A stretch of 26,792 bases of DNA from an uncultured Oscillospiraceae bacterium (GTDB lineage Bacteria > Bacillota > Clostridia > Oscillospirales > Oscillospiraceae). The notes below the pieces were generated by a model, which did not search any database, was not told where the DNA came from, and saw only the letters and a list, made by a program, of their open reading frames with translations. Position 1 is the first letter of the stretch. The number at the start of each line of letters is the position of its first letter. Both the position numbers and the translations under genes were made by a program. The stretch is taken from positions 1-26,792 of the forward strand of contig CAJTVO010000034.1 of the NCBI GenBank assembly GCA_910579485.1. The letters are read 5' to 3'. Shown here piece by piece: positions 20,871 through 26,792 of this stretch.

Positions 20871-22058
20871 ATGGCCAGACCAAAAAAACCGACGTATGAG
20901 TATGTCGAGAGATTAGGCAGATACCGCAAGCGGATCAAGGACGCCGATGGAAACTACGTTGCCATCTACGGGAAGACACCAGAGGAATTGACAGAAAAAC
21001 TGGCCGAGGCCCAGCGCCAAATTGACGAGGCTGTATTCCGACGTGACAATCCAACCGTTGAGGACTATGCCACAAAATGGCTGACCATGCACAGCTCCCA
21101 CATCAGAATGACCACCCTTGCCGATTATACCTCCAAGGTCAAAATCTATATCATTGAGCCGCTGGGAAAGAAGTACATGGCTGAGATCACCCCGGATGAT
21201 GTGAAACTGGCTATCAGCAAAGCCGCCCAGCAGTCGGCCTCCATCTATCGCGGCGTTCAGATGCTCTACAAGATGATTTTCTCTTCGGCAGTAGAAAGCG
21301 GCATTATCGACAAATCCCCATGTGAAAATATCAATCCCAGGGGCGGGAAAGAGCCAAAGGGAAAAACCTCTCTCACCGATCAGCAGGTCAGCATCCTCTT
21401 AGATGCGGTTCAGGGCCTCCCTCCATATCCATTCATCATGCTGTGCCTGTATGCGGGCCTGCGCCGCGAGGAAGCGCTGGCATTGCAATGGGATAGCGTT
21501 TTTCTATCGGACAAGGCTCCCTATATCACGGTACAACGAGCATGGCATATAGAGCACAACAGGCCGGTTATTTTGGATGATCTGAAAACCAAAGCCTCCA
21601 GAAGAAACATTCCCATTCCACCGCAGTTGGTGGAGTGCTTGAAAGCCGTTAAGGAAAAGTCTGCTTCTGATTTCGTGATTTCCAATCGGGACGGCGGAGC
21701 CCTTTCGGAAACCCAGTGGCGTCGGGTATGGGGCTATGTGCGTACCCGCACCGTCAGGGAGCGAACCTACCACCGATATATCAACGGTCAGAAAATCTCA
21801 CGCACCGTAACCCCTGTCCTGGGGGAACGGGCTGCACACAACGGCAATGTGGTATATAGCATCGACTTTGAGGTAACCCCCCATCAGCTCCGGCATACCT
21901 ACATCACAAATCTGCTGCTGGCTGGCGTTGATGTAAAGACCGTTCAATATCTGGCTGGACATGAGCACGCTAAGATCACGCTGGACATCTATGCTCACCT
22001 GACGTATAATAGGCCGGAGGATTTAGCAGACAAGGTTAATCGTGCATTTTCGGGTTAA
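20871..22058 (+). CDS. int: Tyrosine integrase
   Basis: 395 residues. N-terminal AP2-like arm-binding part (1-55), core-binding SAM-like domain (62-155), catalytic domain (165-390). Catalytic residues: R198 (GLRREEAL), K239 region (LKTKASRR), H338 and R341 (HQLRHTY), H364 (GHEH) and nucleophile Y374 (LDIYAH). A ~30-residue insert (RERTYHRYINGQKISRTV and following) between strands is usual in Firmicutes ICE/prophage integrases. It integrates the element, here into rpsI whose 3' end lies 70 bases downstream. ATG 20871 is preferred (GGGGGA upstream, family-like MARPKKP start). Confidence 0.95.
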   Translation: MARPKKPTYEYVERLGRYRKRIKDADGNYVAIYGKTPEELTEKLAEAQRQIDEAVFRRDNPTVEDYATKWLTMHSSHIRMTTLADYTSKVKIYIIEPLGKKYMAEITPDDVKLAISKAAQQSASIYRGVQMLYKMIFSSAVESGIIDKSPCENINPRGGKEPKGKTSLTDQQVSILLDAVQGLPPYPFIMLCLYAGLRREEALALQWDSVFLSDKAPYITVQRAWHIEHNRPVILDDLKTKASRRNIPIPPQLVECLKAVKEKSASDFVISNRDGGALSETQWRRVWGYVRTRTVRERTYHRYINGQKISRTVTPVLGERAAHNGNVVYSIDFEVTPHQLRHTYITNLLLAGVDVKTVQYLAGHEHAKITLDIYAHLTYNRPEDLADKVNRAFSG

Positions 22059-22127
22059 ATTTGAGGTTAATTCAATCGAAACGGTGCGGAATCGCTTGCA
22101 GGACAACAGGTTTTGGAGAATAGGTAC

Positions 22128-22181
22128 AAGAAGTACGGCCTCAAGGCGGCCCGTCGCGCTCCGCAGTTCAGCAAGCGTTAA
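22128..22181 (+). other. Attachment site: displaced 3' end of rpsI
   Basis: 54 bases encode KKYGLKAARRAPQFSKR and TAA, the conserved C-terminus of ribosomal protein S9. Codons before it do not continue S9, so only the tail is present. With the integrase beside it and the native-looking terminator after it, this is the element's right junction (attR). The full rpsI, restored by the element's own copy, should stand at the left end outside the window. Confidence 0.85.
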
Positions 22182-22202
22182 CAGAAGGATATCTGTGTCC
22201 GT

Positions 22203-22232
22203 GGCTCCCGCCCTTTGGGCGGGAGCCTTTTT
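22203..22232 (+). terminator. Terminator of rpsI
   Basis: Perfect 11-bp stem GGCTCCCGCCC / GGGCGGGAGCC, loop TTT, then TTTTT, 21 bases after the S9 stop codon. Confidence 0.85.
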
Positions 22233-22252
22233 GCGGCAGTTTGCGCGGTGAG

Positions 22253-22289
22253 AAAAAGAAGGAGGGGAGCTTTATCGCTCCACTCCTTC
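22253..22289 (-). terminator. Terminator overlapping the PIN gene stop
   Basis: Read leftward: GAAGGAGTGGAGC, GATAAA loop, GCTCCCCTCCTTC, TTTTT. The TAA stop of the PIN gene is in the loop. Confidence 0.75.
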
Positions 22290-22670
22290 TTCCTCCAAAA
22301 ACTGGGCCGCCGTCATGCATCGGGGGCGCTCCATTTCAAGACTTAAAAAATCCTTGTCGCCGGTGAGGATCACGTCGACATCCGCAACGATGGCTGCGTT
22401 CAAGATCGGTTGATCCTTCGCGTCCCGGATCAGCTTCGTGCCGTTGTTGACTGCGGGGATCAGCTCATAGGAAAGCTCCGCCAGGAATACCTCGGCGTCT
22501 GGAAGCGCTTCGGGCGCTTTGCGCTTGAGCACGTCATAGAGCTCATAAATGCTGCGGTCGCAGATGACCATCTCGTGATAGCCGGAAACGTAGAGCAACG
22601 CCTTCGCCGGTTTTGAGCCGGGAAAGAGCATGGATGAAAACAGGATCTTGGTATCAACAAGAACTTTCAC
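22272..22670 (-). CDS. PIN-domain toxin (VapC-like)
   Basis: 132 residues. VDTKILFSSM carries the first acidic residue, the ELYDVL helix the second, and DAKDQPILNAAIVADVDVILTGDKDFL the remaining ones (the last pair as GDKDFL). PIN toxins are Mg-dependent RNases that cut tRNA or other RNA. It starts at GTG 22670, overlapping the stop of the antitoxin gene, the usual operon order with antitoxin first. It closes with a terminator and lies outside the prophage. Confidence 0.85.
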   Translation of the reverse strand: MKVLVDTKILFSSMLFPGSKPAKALLYVSGYHEMVICDRSIYELYDVLKRKAPEALPDAEVFLAELSYELIPAVNNGTKLIRDAKDQPILNAAIVADVDVILTGDKDFLSLEMERPRCMTAAQFLEEEGVER

Positions 22671-22927
22671 GTCGAACCTCTCCCGTAGCGGACCTCATCG
22701 ATCAAGTCCTGCACGTCATCCTCATCCTGAACACCCAGCTTTTCAGCAAGTCCGGTAAAGGCGTTCTGAGCCTTTGCCAATGCCTGGGCGGAAGCGTTGG
22801 CAACTACTACCTCGCCTCCCTGATTTTGGAAAAACAATATCTTGTCACCCGACTTTAAGCCAAGAAGGCGGCGGATCTCCACAGGGACCGTGATTTGCCC
22901 GTTGGAAGAGAGCCTTGCCAGATTCAT
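22667..22927 (-). CDS. AbrB/MazE-type antitoxin
   Basis: 86 residues from ATG 22927 (AAAGG nine bases upstream; the ATG nine bases earlier is too close to it). N-terminal swapped-hairpin domain MNLARLSSNGQITVPVEIRR, then a C-terminal Ala-rich and acidic helix that would bind the toxin (LGVQDEDDVQDLIDEV). Partner of the PIN toxin and repressor of the pair. Confidence 0.88.
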   Translation of the reverse strand: MNLARLSSNGQITVPVEIRRLLGLKSGDKILFFQNQGGEVVVANASAQALAKAQNAFTGLAEKLGVQDEDDVQDLIDEVRYGRGST

Positions 22928-22978
22928 AGATACCATCCTTTCTATTCTTGAAATCTAAAGAATCCTTTAACTGTCTTT

Positions 22979-23007
22979 ATTATATACGATACAGAGACGA
23001 AAGTAAA
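22979..23007 (-). promoter_or_regulatory. Promoter of the toxin-antitoxin operon
   Basis: TTTACT-N17-TATAAT read leftward, about 50 bases before the antitoxin start. Confidence 0.65.
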
Positions 23008-23088
23008 CTGTTTTTATTTGTATTTTGCAGGGTGCGTATCCGCAGGGCGGAGATATCCGACAGGGCGATAAATTGTTTGTATTCTATA

Positions 23089-23123
23089 AATAGGTCAATT
23101 CCACCCTATAGCGAATAGGTCAA
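23089..23123. repeat. Direct repeat AATAGGTCAA
   Basis: Exact copies at 23089 and 23114, 25 bp apart, immediately upstream of the -10 (TATAAT, 23134-23139) of the tandem Xre gene. Likely an activator or autorepressor site; no good -35 is present. Confidence 0.55.
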
Positions 23124-23149
23124 ATCGCCATACTATAATTGGTAATGTT

Positions 23150-23755
23150 ATGACCAGACTGAAGGACCTCCGAAAAGCACGGGGTTATACACAAATCAAA
23201 ATGCAGATGCTGACCGGGATCGACCAGAGTGACTACTCCAAATTGGAGTCCGGAAAGCGTTACTATACCTATGAACAGCTGCGCCGCATAGCACTGGCCT
23301 TGGATACCAGCATGGATTATTTGGCGGGATTGACCGATGATCCTCGCCCATATCCTCGTGCCAAACGGCGAGAAATGTATAAACACACCACTATTATACG
23401 CAATGTAATTGAACCGCTCCAGGATTTTCCTGGGGCGGTCTCTATTTCTCACGCAGTATTACCGGTTATTCCGGTAAAAACAATATCGGGATTTCCGATA
23501 TTGCATACTGTTGCTGAGGTGATGATCATGCTGGACCGTCTGCGCGGGCTGCGGGAGGATAGAGACTTGACACAGGAGGACATGGCGGAGATCTTGAATG
23601 TTTCCCAGTCCACATACTCGGACTATGAACTGGAGAAAATCAATATTCCGATCATTTCCTTGCGAAAGCTGTCAGAATATTTTGGGACAAGCGTGGATTA
23701 TATTCTGGAGCTGACCGACGAACCACGTCCCTACCCCCGCAGGAAGCAGAAATGA
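23150..23755 (+). CDS. Tandem Xre regulator (two HTH units in one frame)
   Basis: 201 codons. The first unit (residues 1-74) and the second (127-201) are both Xre domains ending alike (MDYLAGLTDDPRPYPR and VDYILELTDEPRPYPR). The joining ~50 codons do not look like protein: they contain a terminator-like stem and two palindromes. ATG 23527-23531 region: MLDRLRGLRED starts at ATG 23530 with GAGGTG nine bases upstream. So this may be two separate regulators in one open frame. ATG 23150 lies only 11 bases after TATAAT, leaving almost no leader and no ribosome site, so the first unit may be translated leaderless. Confidence 0.65.
   Translation: MTRLKDLRKARGYTQIKMQMLTGIDQSDYSKLESGKRYYTYEQLRRIALALDTSMDYLAGLTDDPRPYPRAKRREMYKHTTIIRNVIEPLQDFPGAVSISHAVLPVIPVKTISGFPILHTVAEVMIMLDRLRGLREDRDLTQEDMAEILNVSQSTYSDYELEKINIPIISLRKLSEYFGTSVDYILELTDEPRPYPRRKQK
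23413..23439 (+). terminator. Terminator-like stem between the two Xre units
   Basis: 11-bp stem ACCGCTCCAGG / CCTGGGGCGGT (one G-U) with loop ATTTT, then CTCTATTTCTC. The T-run is weak. It stands inside the open frame. Confidence 0.45.
23459..23502. promoter_or_regulatory. Two related palindromic operators
   Basis: TTACCGG-TTATT-CCGGTAA (23459-23477) and AATATCGG-GATTT-CCGATATT (23482-23502), both of the form TAYCGG-N5-CCGRTA with centres 24 bp apart, just before the second Xre unit. Confidence 0.6.
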
Positions 23756-24471
23756 TGGACGGCCTGCTGAGAAAGTGCCGCACCGCCCTCCTGGACCTCC
23801 TCTTTCCGCCGAAGTGCGCCTTCTGCGGAAAGCTTCTGGAGACGTCGGGGGACGTTTGCGAGGACTGTGAGAAGGGGCTTCCTTATCGGGAGGAGGGACA
23901 GATCCTGTCCGCCATCGGCGAGGAGGGGTTTCCCTGCGCCATTGCCCTCTACTATGAGGACATGATTCGGGAAGGGGTCCGCGCCCTGAAATTCGGAAAG
24001 AAGTCCTGGCGGGCCGGGGTCTTCGCCCGGTACATTGCTCAGACCGCCGCCGAACAGCTGGGCGGGGCGTTTGACGCGGTGACCTTCGTGCCGGTGAGCT
24101 CGCGGAGGAACTTCGAACGCGGCTTCGATCAGGCCCGGCTTTTGGCCGGTGCGGCGGCAAAGATCTGGGGCGTCCGCGCGGAGCCCACTCTGCGGAAGGT
24201 GCGCCACACCCGAGCCCAGTCCTCTTTGGACGATCCCACAGCCCGGAAGCGGAACGTGAAGGACGTCTACGCCGTCCCCCGTCCGGACCGCGTCAGGGGC
24301 CGCCGGTTCCTGCTCATCGACGACGTATGCACCACAGGAAGCACCATGGCGTCCGCCGCCGGGGCGCTGATGGAGGCGGGCGCGGCGGGGGTCGTATGCG
24401 CCGCGCTGGCCGGGGGACGGAGGAAAACCGAGAAAACGGGGACCGCGCCGGAAGATTTTGGTAAAATTTAA
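23752..24471 (+). CDS. comF: ComF family protein (phosphoribosyltransferase fold)
   Basis: 239 residues. N-terminal zinc ribbon (C22, C25, C36, C39), then a type I phosphoribosyltransferase fold with the PRPP loop FLLIDDVCTTGST at 186-198. ComF is needed for DNA uptake or fork maintenance in competent bacteria; non-competent relatives keep it with unclear role. ATG 23752 (or 23755) overlaps the stop of the Xre gene. Length matches the family. Confidence 0.92.
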   Translation: MMDGLLRKCRTALLDLLFPPKCAFCGKLLETSGDVCEDCEKGLPYREEGQILSAIGEEGFPCAIALYYEDMIREGVRALKFGKKSWRAGVFARYIAQTAAEQLGGAFDAVTFVPVSSRRNFERGFDQARLLAGAAAKIWGVRAEPTLRKVRHTRAQSSLDDPTARKRNVKDVYAVPRPDRVRGRRFLLIDDVCTTGSTMASAAGALMEAGAAGVVCAALAGGRRKTEKTGTAPEDFGKI

Positions 24472-24493
24472 AAAAGAAAGTCTTGCCAGAAGC

Positions 24494-24522
24494 TTGCAAA
24501 ATTTGGACGGGCTTAGTATAAT
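24494..24522 (+). promoter_or_regulatory. Promoter of the mreB-family gene
   Basis: TTGCAA-N17-TATAAT, about 65 bases before the ATG at 24589. Confidence 0.7.
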
Positions 24523-24588
24523 AGTTATTTGGAGTACTCGCAAGAAAATTGCTCAAAATAGAATGGACAACTGACGAGGTGGAAAAGT

Positions 24589-25617
24589 ATGTGCGCATTT
24601 GCTAAAGACATCGGCATCGATCTGGGAACCGCTTCCGTATTGGTATACGTGAAAAATAAGGGCATCGTCCTCAACGAGCCCTCCGTGGTGGCTATGGACA
24701 AGAACACCGGGAAGCTGCTGAAGGTGGGCGAGGCCGCCCGCCAGATGCTGGGCCGCACCCCCGGCAACATCGTCGCCATCCGGCCCCTGCGGGAGGGCGT
24801 TATCTCCGACTACGACATGACGGAGCGTATGCTCAAGGAATTTCTCCGCAAGGTGGCGGGCTTCATGGTCTTCAAGCCCCGGGTGATCATCTGCGTGCCC
24901 TCGGGCATCACCGAGGTCGAGGAGCGCGCCGTGGTGGACGCGGGCATCCAGTCCGGATGCCGCCGGGTGCATCTGATCGAGGAGCCCGTGGCCGCGGCCA
25001 TCGGCGCGGGCATCGACATCACCAAGCCTGACGGGCACATGGTGGTGGACATCGGCGGCGGCACGGCGGACATCGCCGTCATCTCCCTGGGCGGCGTAGT
25101 GGAGTCCTCCTCCATCAAGGTGGCCGGGGACCAGTTCAACGAGGCCGTGGTCAAGTATATGCGCCGTAAGCACAACATCCTGGTGGGCGAGGGCACGGCG
25201 GAGAAAATGAAGATCTCCGTGGGCTGCGTCTACCCCAGGGAGGAGGAGACCTTCATGGATGTGAAGGGCCGGTGCCTGCTGACGGGCCTGCCCAAGACGG
25301 TCACGGTCTCCTCCGAGGAGATGCGGGAGGCTTTCGAGGAGCCTGCGGAGGCCATCCTGGAGAGCATCCACGCCGTGCTGGAGCGCACGCCGCCGGAGCT
25401 GGTGGCGGACGTGTCCACCAACGGCATCATGATGACCGGCGGCGGCAGCCTGATCTCCGGGTTCGACAAGCTCATCACTGCCCGTACGGGCATCGCCACC
25501 ACCGTTGCGGAGAACGCCATCGCCTGCGTGGCGGAAGGTACCGGAAAGAGTCTGGACATGATCTCCGATATGCCGGAGGGCACCATCAATCTTTCCCGCC
25601 GCCGTCAGGTCAACTGA
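24589..25617 (+). CDS. MreB/Mbl family actin-like protein
   Basis: 342 residues. Actin-fold motifs: phosphate 1 IGIDLGTASVLVY (8-20), VPSGITEVEERAV (103-115), phosphate 2 VVDIGGGTADIAV (152-164), adenosine loop TGGGSLISG (283-291). It polymerises on the membrane and guides cell-wall synthesis; length is normal. It is not next to mreC/mreD, as seen for mbl- or mreBH-type paralogues, so no symbol is given. GAGGTGG precedes the ATG. It has its own promoter. Confidence 0.92.
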   Translation: MCAFAKDIGIDLGTASVLVYVKNKGIVLNEPSVVAMDKNTGKLLKVGEAARQMLGRTPGNIVAIRPLREGVISDYDMTERMLKEFLRKVAGFMVFKPRVIICVPSGITEVEERAVVDAGIQSGCRRVHLIEEPVAAAIGAGIDITKPDGHMVVDIGGGTADIAVISLGGVVESSSIKVAGDQFNEAVVKYMRRKHNILVGEGTAEKMKISVGCVYPREEETFMDVKGRCLLTGLPKTVTVSSEEMREAFEEPAEAILESIHAVLERTPPELVADVSTNGIMMTGGGSLISGFDKLITARTGIATTVAENAIACVAEGTGKSLDMISDMPEGTINLSRRRQVN

Positions 25618-25678
25618 GGGCGCGGCAGGGTTTGAACGCCCCCGCTTCCGGAACATTTTACAAAAATTCGTTTTTCTC

Positions 25679-25707
25679 TTGCAAAAGCGGCGGGAATCTG
25701 CTAGAAT
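25679..25707 (+). promoter_or_regulatory. Promoter of the membrane-protein gene
   Basis: TTGCAA-N17-TAGAAT, 63 bases before ATG 25771; the -35 and spacing equal those of the mreB-family promoter. Confidence 0.65.
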
Positions 25708-25770
25708 ATTCCAGCGTCCCGCCATTGGCAGGATCATTCCTGCGTCATTATCCGTTGGAGGTTTCGATAC

Positions 25771-26556
25771 ATGTCTTCTACAAAAAAACCGAGCAGTCAA
25801 AAGCGGGCGGACCGGGAGCGGCAGGATAACCGCACTCTGAACCGCGTCTACTATGTGTTCCTGCTGGGCCTGGCGGCCGAGTGCTATCTGATCCTGGCCT
25901 ACCGGGGCTTCGCTTTTGGAAACATCGGCTCCACGCTGGCGTGGAACAAGTTCCTGAACGTCGCCATGTGGGTGGGCCTGGCCCTGCTGGCCGCCGGAGC
26001 GGTGACGGCCTTCGTGAAGAAAAATGACCAGAAGCTGCGCAGAATCATGACCTGGGTTGCCGGTGTGGGCGCGTTCTTCTTCGCGTCCAGCTGGATCATG
26101 ACCCGTTTCTTTACCAACGGCATGGGCGTTACCATCATGTGCGTGCTGGTGCCCATCCTGGCGGTGTTGGCGTTGATCTATCTGCTCTACCAGCACGAGT
26201 GCGCCGTGAACACGGTCCTGCTGGGCGGGGCGATGTTCAGTGTGTGGCTGCGTGGCGCTACCGCCCAGTCCGACTACTGGCGGCTGCCGGTGATCGTTGG
26301 CTGCGTGGCGGTCCTGCTGGGCTTGGCGGCTGTGGCTTATCTGGTGAACAAGGCCAGACAGGACGATGGAAAGCTGTGGGGGGTCAGGGTGTTCTCCCCG
26401 GAGTGCGACTACCGGATCGTGCTTGCTGTTGTGGCCGCTGCCGCGGCGGGCGTGCTTCTGGTGACTGTTCTGCCCGCTATTTCCTACTACCTCATGTGGG
26501 TGTTGGGCGTGCTGCTGTTCGCGGAGCTGGTATATTATACCACCAAGCTCATGTAA
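25771..26556 (+). CDS. Seven-helix membrane protein of unknown function
   Basis: 261 residues. A basic, hydrophilic start (1-24) is followed by probable membrane helices at about 26-44, 61-81, 92-112, 118-140, 172-192, 214-234 and 236-256. No transporter or enzyme signature is recognised. By the positive-inside rule the N-terminus is cytoplasmic. GGAGG stands nine bases before the ATG; a terminator follows. Confidence 0.8.
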   Translation: MSSTKKPSSQKRADRERQDNRTLNRVYYVFLLGLAAECYLILAYRGFAFGNIGSTLAWNKFLNVAMWVGLALLAAGAVTAFVKKNDQKLRRIMTWVAGVGAFFFASSWIMTRFFTNGMGVTIMCVLVPILAVLALIYLLYQHECAVNTVLLGGAMFSVWLRGATAQSDYWRLPVIVGCVAVLLGLAAVAYLVNKARQDDGKLWGVRVFSPECDYRIVLAVVAAAAAGVLLVTVLPAISYYLMWVLGVLLFAELVYYTTKLM

Positions 26557-26570
26557 TGGTTTGATTTTTA

Positions 26571-26607
26571 CAAAGGCACTATCCGGGCGGATAGTGCCTT
26601 TGTTTTT
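26571..26607 (+). terminator. Strong rho-independent terminator
   Basis: Perfect 14-bp stem CAAAGGCACTATCC / GGATAGTGCCTTTG, loop GGGC, then TTTTT. Confidence 0.92.
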
Positions 26608-26624
26608 GGGCGGCAGTTGGTTCT

Positions 26625-26779
26625 GCGGCCCCTGCGGGGCCGCCTCCGCTCGTTTCTTTTCGATAGCCCGTGGGCTGTCCGCCCCCGGACCTACTTTTCG
26701 CACCCGCGAAAAGTAGGCAAAAGCGGGCTTAAACCTACGGTTTAAGAATCCCTTTCTCGGGGCCGCCCTTTGGGCGGCC
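26625..26779. repeat. Cluster of five perfect palindromes
   Basis: GCGGCCCC-TGC-GGGGCCGC (26625), AGCCC-GT-GGGCT (26665), CTACTTTTCGC / GCGAAAAGTAG (26691), TTAAACC-TAC-GGTTTAA (26729), GGCCGCCC-TTT-GGGCGGCC (26761). No gene is seen in 26557-26792. This looks like an interspersed extragenic repeat or small non-autonomous mobile unit. Confidence 0.75.
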
Positions 26780-26792
26780 ACCTCGGCGGGGG

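Noticed and set aside
24553..26781. A 742-codon open frame on the minus strand across mreB and the membrane protein
   Set aside because: It crosses two clear genes, their promoters and a terminator; the sequence is His/Gln/Arg-rich with no recognisable fold.

Overview
The window is the early/regulatory end of an integrated temperate phage (or phage-like element), followed on the right by host chromosome. Low-GC-Gram-positive Shine-Dalgarno sites (AGGAGG type), moderately high GC, the gene families (PcfJ/PcfK, DUF3102, DUF4145, ComF, MreB) and Xre repressors point to a gut Clostridia bacterium, probably Oscillospiraceae. The genus is not determined.

Positions 1-17679, minus strand: one long early operon read right to left, most genes overlapping by 1-4 bases (ATGA, GTGA, TAATG). 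In transcription order it holds a helix-turn-helix/excisionase-like protein, a conserved MGCDIH phage protein, a small membrane protein, the N-terminal part of an SNF2-type helicase, a NUMOD4 homing-endonuclease-like gene, PcfK-like, PcfJ-like, DUF3102, an HNH endonuclease, the C-terminal part of the helicase, small zinc-ribbon proteins, a zinc-binding protein that may bind ssDNA, a primase-helicase, an iteron-rich putative origin, further small proteins, an HD-domain hydrolase broken by an amber codon, a HAD-like protein, a VRR-NUC nuclease, a sigma-like regulator and a ParB-methyltransferase fusion cut by the left edge. Structural and lysis genes are not in view.

Positions 17700-22181: the lysogeny region. 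A CI-like repressor (+) and a Cro-like regulator (-) diverge from a control region with three dyad operators exactly 30 bp apart. Further small regulators, a DUF4145 protein and a tyrosine integrase follow. The element ends in a 54-bp copy of the 3' end of rpsI (ribosomal protein S9), which identifies the attachment site.

Positions 22182-26792: host chromosome. It carries the rpsI terminator, an AbrB/PIN toxin-antitoxin pair, a tandem Xre regulator, comF, an mreB-family gene, a seven-helix membrane protein and a cluster of palindromic repeats.

The most unusual features are: (1) the SNF2 helicase is in two pieces separated by about 4.9 kb whose two ends are homing-endonuclease genes; (2) three related short-RNA modules on the plus strand (about 15.3, 17.7 and 18.8 kb), each with its own promoter and terminator and each lying directly in front of a minus-strand gene; (3) an iteron array beside the primase gene; (4) an 18-base homopolymer inside an endonuclease gene.
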